A stretch of DNA of 64,000 nt from Anaeramoeba flamelloides. Its lineage: Eukaryota > Metamonada > Anaeramoebidae. Below, in pieces: positions 34,637 to 46,033 of this stretch. Numbering within the stretch: position 1 is the stretch's first letter; every line of letters begins with the position of its first letter. The DNA lies in contig JANTQA010000032.1 in NCBI GenBank assembly GCA_027625915.1, forward strand, positions 5,332,001 to 5,396,000, in the 5' to 3' direction. Made by a program: the position numbers and the translations under genes. The notes beneath the pieces were generated by a model. The model saw nothing but the letters and a program-made list of their open reading frames with translations, made no database searches and was not told the origin of the DNA.

Positions 34637-37600
34637 TTAATATTCTTCTTGCATATCTTCTTTTTTTTCTTGTTCTAATTTTTTTTTTTTTTCTCTTTCT
34701 AATCTGATATCATCAAAATATGGATGATCCATAGCTTCTTGTGCTGTTAATCTCTCTGCGTGGTCATAAACTAATAATTTATTTAAAAAGTCAAGAGCGA
34801 CTTCATGGCAAAGGTGTTTATTTTCTGAATTTATAAATTTTTCCCAAGTTTTTTTTCGATGCTTTCCAAGTAATTTTTTATTGTTAGAACTAAGAGTGAC
34901 TCTATATTTATTACAATATTCATATACTCCATTTGTTCCGAGAATTCTGGCAACTTTTGGGAGTTGATCATCATTATCTTTTCCTTTAAATAATGGATGG
35001 ATCATGAAAAGAATTTCACCAAACATGCACCCTGTGCTCCACATATCAAGGGAATAGTCATAAAGTCTATAATCAACCATTAATTCTGGTCCTTTATAAT
35101 ATCTCGATGCGACCCTAACATTATATTCTTTATTTGCATGATAATATTCTATTTTGAATAAATAAAATTAAATAAAAATTTTGATTTAGATTTTTAGGAA
35201 ATGAAAAAATGAAATGTTGAGTTTTTTAAATACTAAATATTGATAATAAGACAAGTGATTTTCAGAGCTGGAATGGAAATTAAATGGTATAAAAAAAAAA
35301 TAACATAATATCTTTTAGCATTAACAAATAAGAAATTATCCCCTTTTGATTAGTTTTTTTGTCGGAAAATTTAAAATTTAATAAATTTTCAACATTTCTT
35401 TTAAATAAATAAAAAAAGAAATAAAAATACAATTAGATTTGTCTAAGTGCAATCTAGTGTGTAAATTATTATTATTATTTTTTTTTAATTCAAAAGAATT
35501 GAGTAAAATCAAAAATTTTTCTCAATTCTTTTGAATTCTGGAAAATTCCATTTGTTTTTTTTGAATTTTCTGTTTATTCCAAAAATTGAGTAAAACCAAA
35601 GATTTAAATAAATGATATTAAATTCAAAAAAACGCAAAAAAAAAAAAACACACAACAAATATACTCGGGTTTTTAATGTAAATTGAAAAATCATGGTTTT
35701 TTTCCCTAAATTCTTTTTAATTTTGGAAAAGCTAACAGAAAATTCACTAATTTCCTAAAAAAAAAATAAGAATTAAAGAAAAGTATGTTACTTTCAACAC
35801 TGATGGCAGTTTTTGTGATGTTTGATTTTTTAAAATATTAAAATAATCATTTTTTTATTTATTTTGAATTAATTTAAAATTGAATGTTTTAGTATTTTAA
35901 ATTCTTTTTGTGGATATTACAGCTATTTCAAAAAAGTAAGTTCTATTTTTTTCAAATTGCAAAAATTAAAAATTTTTCAAAGAATAAAGTTTTAAAAAAA
36001 GTGAGTAATCAATAATTTTAAAAGTGCTTTTCTTCTCCCCCCAACCTCTATCCCACATTCAAAGGTTGAGTCCTCACTTTTTTTAAAACTTTATTTTTTG
36101 AAAAATTTTTAATTTGAGCAAGTTTTTTAAAAAAAGTTCTCACTTTTTTAAAATAAAAAACTTGAAAAAATATTTTGACAATACACACTTTCTTAAAATA
36201 GCCAGAATAAAATCTACTTATAATTACAAAATAAAAGGAACAAAATTTTCCTTCAGCTTTCTAAAAAAAAAAAAAATACTGGTATTTGAAATTTAAATGG
36301 AATTAAAATTTCAACTGTTTATCTTTTTCTAGTTCTTCAAAATTCCTTTGATTTAGGGTTGTTAGTTCATCCAAAATATACCCAATATATTGTAATGCAA
36401 ACCATGTATTACAATAAAAAAGTATCAAACAAATAAATATAAAATCATAAATTACAATTTATTTCTTTGTAAATTCTTTTGGAAAAAAAAAAATTGGAAA
36501 ACAAAATGAACTGAAAATGTTTACCATTTATTGTTTGAATACTAGTAAATCCTCAGAATTAAAGGATTCTTAAAAGTCCCCAATTCTAAAAATAGAAATT
36601 ATAACACAACAAATTTGCGGGATTAAATAGGTTGGGTTTTGGACTTGATCTCTCAAAACAATTTTTGAAAACCTGAATGAAAATTTTATTACATTTATTT
36701 TACAACAAATAGTATGAAATTTTTTATATAAGAATGTTTTAGTTTTTTCATAAATTCACATTTCCTTAAATTAAAATTATTCTTGATTGGCGATAAATGA
36801 CATTTATTTCGATAGAAATAAAAAAAGAGTAGATCTCTGAATTTTAAAAAATTTTAGTAGCCTGTAAATTTAAGTAGTGTATCAATTTCTTTCTTTCCCT
36901 TTTGGTAAAGCTAAATAATTTTAAATCATAAAATAATTGCGATAAACAAATCACTATCAAAATAATAGTTTTTTGAGATGCCTAGGAATAAATCATTTTA
37001 AGGGCTACATTTTCAGGTGAAAAGGTGAAAGTTGTGCATAAAAATGCTCTCAATAGAGTTCTGTAATCACAGTTAAATTTACCCACTGAGAATTTCTTTT
37101 ACAAAATAAAAGGTGACATTTTTCACAATTTTTACCATTTTACCCTTATTCAATCATTCAAAAAATTGATTTTAATATTTCAAAATTCCTATTTCAAATC
37201 TATAAACACTAAACAATTCCTAGTAGCTGTTCTAAATATTGTTTTTAGTTGCTTTTACAGGTTTGAAATGTTTTAAATTTTTGGACTTGGACTTGAAAGT
37301 CCCTGAACACTCATTTTTTTAAAAAACTTTCATTCAAAAATCTATTTTAATAATTTTTTTTTTTTAGCTTGGGATTTTTAACTTGGAATTAGTAATTTTT
37401 TACAAATGAAAATTCTTGTTGAGAAGTGAATGACAAAATAACACAATAACTCAACACTCACCAAGTTCAAAACGAAGCCATTAAACGGAAATGGGTTGGT
37501 ATTTACAAAAAGCTTTTTAATGGTTCTTTTTACAAAGAGTGATGTAAAGTTTTAATTTTTGTGCGAATAAAAAGTTTTAAACACAAATAGAATAAGATTG

Positions 37601-38735
37601 AAAACACTTTTAATTTTTTGTTCACTTGGTTTACTAAAAAATACTGATTAAAATCAAATTATCAGAATTAAAATTTTCTCGCAAAGTTCTTTTAGGAAGT
37701 TCAATTAATTATCCAAAAATATCAATTTTTAAATTAGTTATGTGCTGATCTTTGTTTCTTTTCGACTAATAATAAAGTAAAACGGTTTGGAAACTTGGAA
37801 TAAAAATTTTTACTTTGTTTATTGGAAAAAGTGTTTTTCATTAAATTTAAAATTTGAGTTTCTTTTGTTTTGGAAAATTTTTTTTTTTTTTTTTCCAAAA
37901 CAAGAATTCGACACAGTTCTTTATTGAATTTTAAAATTTTAAAACTTTTCTTAGAAACAAAAAAAAATTTTAACCCAGCGAAAAATTAAAGCAACAAAAA
38001 AAAAAAATTAAAAAAAAAAAAACAATTATAAAAACAAAAAACAAAACAAAAAAACAATCTGGAATTGAAAGTCAAACCTGCTAAACCCCAATCAATAACC
38101 CTAAGTTTACGTTGTTTGTGATCAATCATCACGTTGTGTGGCTTTATATCTCTATGCATGATTCCATTGGCATGCGAATAATCTAAGGCAAGCAATAATT
38201 CGTACATATAGTATTTCACGTCATGGTCTGTAAACGAAGGATAAAGCTGTCTGAAATCACGGTTGTCTACGTGTTCAAAAACTAAAGATGGCATTCCTGT
38301 TGTGTTGTTTTTAACAACGTCATACAGCTGAACAATATTTGGCCCATTTCTTAAATTCTCCAAAATTGAGATCTCTCTTCGGATTTTTGCTTTACGGACA
38401 GGCTTGAGAACTTTTACAACACAGTCCTTTTGGGTTTTTGCTATTTTGCCATCAAACACCTCAGAGTATTTACCTCTTCCGATCCTTTTGATGACTTGAT
38501 AATTCTTTTGGTTGCCATATGTTAATTGATATTTTTCATAATCCCAATACTCTCTTGGTTTATGTTTATTTATATCAGAATATACACGAGAATAAGTCAA
38601 TCCGCCTTTTTTAATGTAAAAAAAAAAAAGAAAAAAAAAAAATTTAATGCAAGTTGCTTTTGTGTTAAATCTTCAAAAAAAAAAATAAAAATAAAAAAAA
38701 AAAAACAATCTAATCAAAAAGAGAAAGTTACTCAT
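34637..38735 (-). CDS. CK2A: Casein kinase 2 catalytic subunit alpha (three exons)
   Basis: Coding exons on the minus strand are 38735-38732 (ATGA), 38605-38078 and 35148-34637, giving 347 residues. CK2 alpha is a constitutively active Ser/Thr kinase of nucleus and cytosol that joins a beta subunit dimer. The sequence shows the N-terminal activation segment ([19 protein letters not shown]), glycine loop GRGKYSEV at 44-51, ATP lysine K66, basic cluster RKAKIRRE at 72-79, catalytic HRDIKPHN at 152-159 and the CK2 hallmark DWG (not DFG) at 173-175. [14 protein letters not shown] and YDYSLDMWS follow. Numbering runs two behind human CK2 alpha. Intron 1 is 126 bases (38606-38731, acceptor AAG); intron 2 is 2929 bases (35149-38077). 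The four-base first exon is inferred: it gives MSG, as in human, with correct phase, whereas exon 2 alone has no ATG. The C-terminus is K/E-rich and ends soon after the kinase core. Confidence 0.93.
35487..35545. repeat. ~60-bp palindrome, copy 6
   Basis: AATTCAAAAGAATTGAGTAA pairs almost perfectly with CTCAATTCTTTTGAATTCTG around a short A/T loop. Confidence 0.8.
36000..36160 (+). repeat. Dispersed GTGAG/CTCAC repeat, copy 1
   Basis: AAAAAAAGTGAG at one end, CCAACCTCTATCCCACATTC in the middle and TGAGTCCTCACTTTTTTTAA after it. The copy at 58790-59000 has the same order (TGTGAGCTC, CAACCTCTACCTCACATTTT, TTGAGTCTCC). Several short internal inverted repeats of the CTCACTTTTTTTAAAA type. No ORF. 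Confidence 0.6.
36217..36714. mobile_element. AAAATTTTCATTCAG-family element, long copy 3
   Basis: The left end TACAAAATAAAAGGAACAAA plus CCTTCAGCTTTC and the right end CTGAATGAAAATTTTATTAC plus TACAACAAATAGTA are inverted. At about 500 bases it is twice the usual size. The extra interior (from CTGGTATTTGAAATTTAAAT to ATCCAAAATATACCC) recurs inverted just outside copy 4 (about 40545-40655). Confidence 0.65.
38606..38731 (-). other. Inferred 126-bp intron 1 of CK2 alpha
   Basis: On the minus strand ATGA is followed by GTAACTTTCTC, and a T-rich tract leads to CATTAAAAAAG before GCGGATTG. The donor GTAACT is also used by the TIM44 gene. The acceptor AAG is less common here than TAG. Confidence 0.65.
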
Positions 38736-39371
38736 TTTAAATTTGATGATTTCTTAGTTTATGAATAAAATTTTAATCAAAAATTAAATTTTATGAAGAG
38801 GAAATAATGAAAAAAAAATGAAAATTTTCAATCTCAAAAAATAATATTTCCAATCATTGTTAAACTTGCTCAAAGAAATTGTTGTTCAAAAGAATAGTTT
38901 TTCAGAAAACTCTTTTGTAAAAATTAGTGAAATATCTTTATTTTTTTTCAAAAGTTCTTTGTATTTGTCTTTCTGAGAAATTGAATACAATGGTTTGATA
39001 AAAAAATTGATTCAAGACATTTTATGGCTTTTCTTGATAAATAAAATAAATTTTCATCCAAAAACAATAAGTTTGAAATAATTCAAATAAATGTGTTTCC
39101 TTTTTGAATTTAGTTCTGATAGATTTGTTTAATTTGTTTTCCAATAATGCCCTTTTAAAAAAGTGAGTTAAAAATTTTTGAGCAAGTGTTTGCAAACTGC
39201 CAGAAATGGAAAATTTGGATCGTTATAGGAACCATTTTAGAAAATTTTGAATGCCAACTTTTGTTAAACAGATCTTGGAAAGTTGTTTTTTTTCTTAAGG
39301 TAGCTTTCCTTTGTTTTAGGAATAATTAATCATTTTTTCATTTTTTCTTAAGTGGCAACTTTCAAAGTATA
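38736..39371. other. Divergent promoter region, CK2 alpha and WIPI
   Basis: 636 bases separate the two start codons, which point away from each other, so both promoters must lie here or inside the 5' leaders. The region is A/T-rich, with T-runs near each start. I cannot point to a defined TATA or initiator element. Confidence 0.5.
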
Positions 39372-42300
39372 ATGACTGATCTCGTTGCAATTTCTTTTAA
39401 TTCCAAAAAAAATTGTCTTTTGTGTTCAAGAAAACAGGGGTTTAAAGTGTTTGATCTTTCACCCTTTCAAAAGCGTTTCAACAGAAAGTTCACAGAATAT
39501 GGCATCAAAATGATCGATCAACTCGGAGAAAGCAATCTATTTGCTATTGTCCGAATGACTAACCCAAAGAAACTATATATATGGGACGACTACCAGTCAA
39601 AGAATTTAGCCGAAATCACTTTCCGACAACCAATTAGGGTCGTTCGTATGTTTATTGACAAATTAGTTGTTTGCTGTATTACCGAGATTGTGTTTTATCG
39701 GTTTAGTGATTTAGAAAGAGAAAAAGTAATCAAAACAGGAAGAAACAATCCAAACCTTTTTGCAACAACGAGTGCCAGAAATAATCTTCACACGCTTGTA
39801 GTACCACACACAGAACCTGGCTATTTGCTACGTTTTGTTTTTTCAAAAAATCCTTCAAGCAACCATTTCAAGTAAATGTTTTTTTTTTTTTTCTTTTTTT
39901 TTTTTTATCAAATTTGGCTCCATGCTTCCTTTTTGAAAAAGCCTTCTTAGTTAAATTTAAACACATAACACCAAAGCGAAAAACAAATCAGAAAAAAAAA
40001 AACAAAACTTTTGTTTTCTTTTTCTTTTTCTTTTTTTTTTTTTTACTACTTTTGAACTTTTCTTCCAATAATTTAGTTTTTTTGTTTGCGAACAGACATT
40101 CACTTTTATCCTAAAAACTGTAATGGTTTTAATTTTTGTTATTGACCTGTAACACTATTATCGAAATGTAAATTGTTGGGAAACATTTTTAACTTCATTT
40201 TCTATATTTTTTTTGAAAATAATAGAGTTTTCGAAGAAATTAGATTGAAATTTGTGGTTCTCTATTAATTTGTTTTTCCCACTTTTTTTCTGAACTACTG
40301 TTAATTGTAAAATACAAAGATCAAAATTTTCATTCAACTTTCCAACTTAAAATCACATTCCAAACATTAAAAAAAATTATCAAAAGTTCCATTTCTCAAA
40401 GGTGAAATTAATATTTTATGTTTGTATTAAGGAATTAAAAAATTTGAAATGGTTACTTGATTTATAAATTACAAATTTGGAAAGCTGAAATGAAAATTTT
40501 GTTCCATTTATTTTGCAACAAATAGTATTTTGAGATGAGGTATATTGGGTGAACTAAGAACCCCAAATCTAAACCAATATTTCAGTCTTGAAAAAAGATA
40601 ATCAGTTGAAAATTTTCTCCCATTTAAATTTCAAATACCAGTACATTATCAAAATTATAATTACTGGATTTGTTTCATTTAAAGTCAAAAAATCGAAAAA
40701 ACTTAAAAATATTTCCTCTATTTTCTTTTGGTCTTGTGTAAAATAGAAATGCCAAATTCAAAAGAAGAAAGGGTATTTAAGTCAATTTTCCTATTTTTTT
40801 TGATTGACTGTTAAAATCAAATTAAAATTTTCTCTCAAAGTTCAATATGGTGTCTGAATTAAATCATTACAAAGATACCGTTTCCACCCCATTGACTTTA
40901 TAAAGATCTTTGGGCTTTTTCAACTAATAAATAGTAAAATATAATGAGAACTTGGAATAAAATTTTTCATTTTTTAATTGGATATAAATGATCCAAAACC
41001 AAATCAACAAAAAAAAAAAATAACAATGACAATTGCGGTTTTGGAAAAAAACTTGAACACATTTTTTTTTAATTTAAACACTTAAAGGCAGCTACCATCG
41101 AAAAAACACTATAAGCCCATTACGTGCTTGAATTTAAATCATAAGAATTTACTTCAATTTTGAACCACCAATCAATTAGAGACTTTCTTCAGTAAAAGGA
41201 AAAAATGGTTAAACTTACTAATTGTAAATAAACACAATTTTTTGAGAGCATTTTCAAAAATTTGCATTAATCTTTTTATTTTCAGACAACATTTTTCGAT
41301 TTCACAAGACACATCAAAAATTAGTTTTACCACTTAATGTAACAGTTATTTTTCACAGTAATTCTTTCCAAAAAATTAAATAAAAGAAAATAAAATCAAA
41401 TTAAAAACAATTATACATACTTTAAAAAAAAATACAAGATCACTAGAATAATTTACCATTACAAAAAAAACGAAAAATCCCATTCAATCTAAAGTCTTGA
41501 AAAAAGATATCACTGTTGAGAGAAAAATGTTTGACAGGGAAAAATAGTTTGACAGCAATTTTAATTTTGAACATTACTGAAAATTATTTTTAATTTCTTT
41601 CGTTTGTGAAATAACAAAAGAAAATAACAATAATCTACTTATTAGAATAACCATTAATGTAATTCTACTTTTTCAAAACCTTATCTCTTATAATCTAAAG
41701 CAAGTTTAAAAATTACCATTTTCAGAATTAATAGTAAACTTTACTAAAACTTGGATTTTTGTTAAAATAGCATGATCTACTTAAGTTATCAACCATTCAA
41801 ATGAGTATTCTACACACACCACAAATTAATGAACCTGTAACACACTTAAACCTGGATTTATATACAATTCACCTAGTTATCAATAGGATTTGATTTTCAC
41901 TTTTACTAATGTTCCCAATTAAAAATGGTATTCCAACCATTTTTCTGTGCCCAACATTTTTCTCTCAACAGTCATCTATGAAACATCTCTTAGACTAAAT
42001 ATTTCTTTTATTTTTTTTAGAGTTTATTAAAACCAGTGCTAATCGTGAGACACAACGCCTTTCCAATTTGTTACCAATGATCGTTTTTCAAAGTAAAAAT
42101 TTTTTTATTATTGCTCTTTTTGATCCCCATTAGAATTAGATCTGGTTGCTTGGTAGAAAGGCAATGGAAGTTAAGTTTCTTTCTAAATGGGCGATTATTT
42201 GTAAGTGAAAATTGGATTTGTTACCAATTTTTATAGTTTTTTTTTTTTAATTCCGTAAATAATCATCTTTAACTACTTTCTTATTCTTCAAAAAACTTTA

Positions 42301-45300
42301 AAAGTTTTCCGGATTTAGTTAGTTTTTAAAAGTTTTTTTTGTTTTTAAGATGATGCTCTACATTCCTGAAACAAAGGTATTTCCAACTTTGTAAAACCAT
42401 ACTCATGTTTATTGTGAAAAACTATTAGGAGCTTAGATCTTTACTTTTGAAAAAAAAAAAAAAAATAGTTTATAAATTAATTTTTGTTAAAGTTGAGTTA
42501 AATTTGTTTATCATTTGAGGAAACAAACTTGACCCAAACAAATATTAAAAAAGAAAATCAAAAAACGGCTTAAACCAATTTAAAGTCTAAGAAAAATAAT
42601 GGTAAGGTCTTTAAAAGTGTGTACTTTGAAAAAAAAGAGTTTACAATTTAAATTTGCTATTTATTTTTTTTTGTTTTTGAACAAGATTATTTTTCAAAAT
42701 TCTTAAAAAAAAAACAAACTTTTAATTCTTGGTATGTATATTAATTAATACCACATTTTAACACAATTCTTATTTTTCAGTTAAAAATATGAGAAATTTT
42801 TTTTTTGAAAAAGACACTAATTTTGTTTCGAAAATCATTTTTTAAACAAAATTTGAAAATTAAAAAAAAAAATAGGAAAACAAAAGTGCTAATTTGGTAC
42901 TCAAATAATTTTTTATTTTCAATTTTGAAAAAACAAAAAAAAAAAAAAGAAAAAAACATTTTAAAATAAAAAAATTTTGATTGTTTGAAATTTTTATTTT
43001 TTTTGTATTTTGATCATACAAAATTCAAAATTGATAAATGAGTTTGTATTGTAAATTGAAAGTTTTTTTAATGGGGTTTTCCTTTATTAAAGTTTTGAAT
43101 GTTTAAACTCAAAAGACCTTTTGTTAAACAATCATTCAAAATAAGTTTAAATGAAGAAATCAAAAATTATTTATTAAAAAAAAATAATACTTTTTGGTTT
43201 TTAGTACATAGAATCATAGGAATCACATTAAAATGAAAACAAAAAGTCATTTCAATTAAAAGAAGAAACAAATTTGCTTTTGAGAATAACCCATCATAGT
43301 GATAAATTCAAAAAAAATAATATATTATTTAGTTCTTTAAATTTGGAAAAATTCATAGATTATTGAATTTTTTTTTCTTCATTTAATTTTAGAAAAAAAA
43401 AAATGATCAAAATTAAATATCAAAATAAAAAAAATCTTCTCACATTTTTGAGTGAGAATAACAAAAAAATGTATTGGGCAATTTCTTGAAATTCTGATTT
43501 ATCAAAATTATTCTAAATTCCAATTCAAATTTTACAAAACACCAAAATTCAATTTTTGAAAAAAAAAAAAAAAACTTAATCAATTCTAGAGGAAATTACT
43601 AAATTCGAACCATTCACTAATCGAAATGTTAACAATTGTTTATCGCTTACAATACTCACAAAACTAATAATAAATAATTATCAATACAAAAAATAAATAA
43701 TGAAAAATCAAAATAAAAAAAATGCTGTATCAAAAATTTTGAAGTGATGATTTATTGTTAAGGGTTAAATGCTAAAAATCAATTAATCTGTCAAAGGGAG
43801 AATTTTAAAGTGATGAAAATTGCACCTTCTAATTTAAACAGCGTCTAGGCATTAGCGTCTAGAAACTGTCATTGTAAGAATGTTAAACTCAATTTAATTT
43901 TCCAAAATTTTGGAGTCAGCAAAACAAAAAAAAATGTATTGATAATTTGTGGATTTCACACGAATGGTTCTTGATCGATCAAATGGTTAGATATACCAAC
44001 TAATTTTATTTGAATTTTTCTTATCAAAGAATACAACCTTAATCAAATATCAGTTATTCTAAACAAAATTTCCAGATCTAATGAAACAAGGTTATATAAT
44101 TTGGAAAAAAGGAAATGAAAACAAAAAACAAAAAATATTTGAAAATTAGATTTGATAAAACCAAAATTATTTCCAATTTTGAATGAAATTGTGGTATTGT
44201 GATTCTTTGAACTGCTTTAACTGTGCCAATCTTTTTGAATTTTAGTTTAGATTATTTATTTACATTTTCTTTTGTTTTCAAATAGCTAAGACTCGTGTCT
44301 TTTTCTAGAATTTAATTTACTTTAATTTTTGATTAATCTAAAGTGCTACTAACCCATTAAAAACTCAAAAATTTAGTATTTTTTCTAATTTTTTTTAAAA
44401 AAAATGTATGAATGATTGATCCATTCTGCTAAGAAGGAAAAAACGACAGTAAAAGTTCTATTTAAATAAATAATTTATATTATATTATTTTTTAAAACTT
44501 TTGACTTTTATTTATGCACCTTTAAAGTATTTTATTCAATTTTAATCTCAAAAGAAGGGTCTATTTATCAATTCCAAAATCAACCAAAATTGAAAATTAC
44601 AGAAGAATATCCCACTCTACCATAAACTGAAAACATCTTTCTCATCTTTCCCTACTCTAATCTTCATAAATACACTCACAGTATCCTATAAAACAACTAA
44701 CCTAAAAAAAACCATTTCTTATATTGACCATTTTAAAAAACAAAGTTAAAAAACAGTAACAACTAGAAATTTCTTTCAAAAGATTTTTTTTTGTCAAAGG
44801 GGTGTTATTTAGATTATTTTAATCACTTTAAAATTTTGATCTATTTTGGGTTTTATAAATTTTACTAAAAAGAAATTTAATAGTTATTTTTTATTGTTTT
44901 GAGCTGATTAATTAATGCTTATTAAAAAATTAAATAATTATTTTTATTTAACAAACTTTAAATATATATTCGTAGAATCACTTTCTAATTAAAAAATAAT
45001 AATAATAATAATATTAATTTTTTTGTTTCAATTCAAATTTTATTTCTTTTGCCCCCTTTACTTAAAAATCCAGGTATATAATATGTTGATTTAAATTGAA
45101 TAAAATACCAACTAATTACTCAATTGGTAATGTAAATAATAATAAATTTATATTATTTACCAAACAATGCTTTTGAAAGGTATTTTTTTGTAACAAACTT
45201 TACTACTCGCCAATTTTTAAATTATTATAAAAAAATACACCAAAATATTTGAAATGATACATTATATCATAATGTATAAAATTCAATTTAAAAACTAATT

Positions 45301-46033
45301 TACTTTGGTTTATTTGATTCTATAATTAAAAAAATAACCGAAAAAAAAAAGAAGAATAATAGTTTGAAAGAGAGCTAAAAAGTAATTTTTTTATTAAAAT
45401 ATTAAAATTACTTAATTTCAACACTTCTTAGAGAATTAAAAAAAAATTAAATTCAAAATTTAAACAAACCCTTTTATTTATTATTATTATTATTCTACCC
45501 ATAAAAATTTAAATTGATGGAATTATTTATATATATTTTCAAACCAAAGAACGTTTAATCAAAAACCAATCAATTTACTTCAATTATCACAAAACAACAA
45601 ACTGGTTTCCGTTTGCACATCTGAAAGTAACCTGGTTAGAGTATTTGAATGCAGTTCTGGCATTTGTATTTCACAGTTACAGGCCGGGAAAAAGCGAACA
45701 ACAATTTCTTCGATGGTTTTCCAAGATTTAGGGAATTATATTGCGGTGGTAACTAGTAGATCCTTCTTGCATATTTTTGATCTCCCAAGAGATTTAAAAC
45801 AATTAAAAACAAAAACAAAAGAAAAAATGGGTGTAACATTTTGTAAAATCGCTTTTCAAAAAAGAAAACCTATTACTTCATGCCAAATACCAACAATACC
45901 AAAAATGAAATTATTATTTCTTTCCCAAAAAATCACCATTTATTCTTTAAATGGAAAAATTTATGAATTTAAATACGATCCTCAAAATAAAGAAATTATC
46001 TCAATTGGAAAGCCTAAACAATTTATGAAATAA
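39372..46033 (+). CDS. Atg18/WIPI-family beta-propeller (PROPPIN-like), two exons
   Basis: Exon 1 is 39372-39871 and exon 2 is 45550-46033. The donor TTCAA|GTAAAT and acceptor CCAAAG|AACG restore codon AAA and give 327 residues. PROPPINs are seven-bladed propellers that bind PI3P/PI(3,5)P2 on autophagosome and endosome membranes. The N-terminus (ISFNSKKNCLLCSRKQGFKVFDL) matches the first-blade pattern of WIPI3/4. IWDD and RQPIRVVRMFIDKLVVCC follow the family order, then SNLVRVFECSSG and SRSFLHIFDLP in blades 5-6. The C-terminus KIYEFKYDPQNKE fits blade 7. Where relatives have the lipid-binding L/FRRG the chain reads LQAG (210-213), followed by KKR. Length is slightly below human WIPI4. The single intron is 5678 bases. 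The 3' half is quite diverged. This could be an Atg18 paralogue with altered membrane binding. Confidence 0.85.
40295..40527. mobile_element. AAAATTTTCATTCAG-family MITE, copy 4
   Basis: Left TTGTAAAATACAAAGATCAA plus AATTTTCATTCAACTTTCC, right GGAAAGCTGAAATGAAAATT plus TTATTTTGCAACAAATAGTA. TIRs are about 45 bases. No ORF. Confidence 0.75.
41512..41972. mobile_element. 461-bp TIR element, copy 1
   Basis: Starts ACTGTTGAGAGAAAAATGTT and ends with its reverse complement. TIRs reach about 70 bases and contain two GAAAAA..GGACA-like blocks and then TTTTAATTnTGAACATTA. Exactly the same length as the copy at 56681-57141 and alike throughout. No ORF. A target duplication is not clear. Confidence 0.88.
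43440..43745. repeat. Fragments related to the 187-bp and TGTCCAAA-family elements
   Basis: ACACCAAAATTCAATTTTTG to about 43745 parallels the 187-bp element at 5446-5632. The preceding 90 bases (ATGTATTGGGCAATTTCTTG) resemble the TGTCCAAA family. The same two families therefore lie side by side in two different genes' introns. Confidence 0.5.
43890..44250 (+). mobile_element. TGTCCAAA-family element, copy 3
   Basis: CTTGATCGATCAAATGGTTA and GGTATTGTGATTCTTTGAAC are shared with copy 1, and AACTGTGCCAATCTTTTTGA marks the right end. The left end is degraded. The preceding stretch (43780-43890) resembles 7330-7440. Confidence 0.6.

Larger units (their letters stand above)
35149..38077 (-). other. 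2.9-kb intron 2 of CK2 alpha
   Basis: The donor is GCAG|GTTTGA and the acceptor CAAAATAG|AATATT; the split codon G|AA gives the conserved glutamate after DWGLA. It contains a palindrome core (35487-35545), a repeat shared with 58790-59000 (36000-36160) and an element of the AAAATTTTCATTCAG family (36217-36714). No gene seen inside. Confidence 0.75.
39872..45549 (+). other. 5.7-kb intron of the WIPI gene
   Basis: Longest intron in the window. Inside: a MITE at 40295-40527, the reverse of the copy-3 interior at about 40545-40655, a 461-bp TIR element at 41512-41972, TGTCCAAA-family and associated sequences at 43440-44250, and many A/T runs. A stretch at about 44580-44710 is somewhat richer in C but shows no coding frame. 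Confidence 0.75.

Noticed and set aside
44580-44720. C-richer stretch in the WIPI intron suspected as a small exon or RNA gene
   Set aside because: No open frame with splice sites and no tRNA-like boxes; probably chance or repeat.
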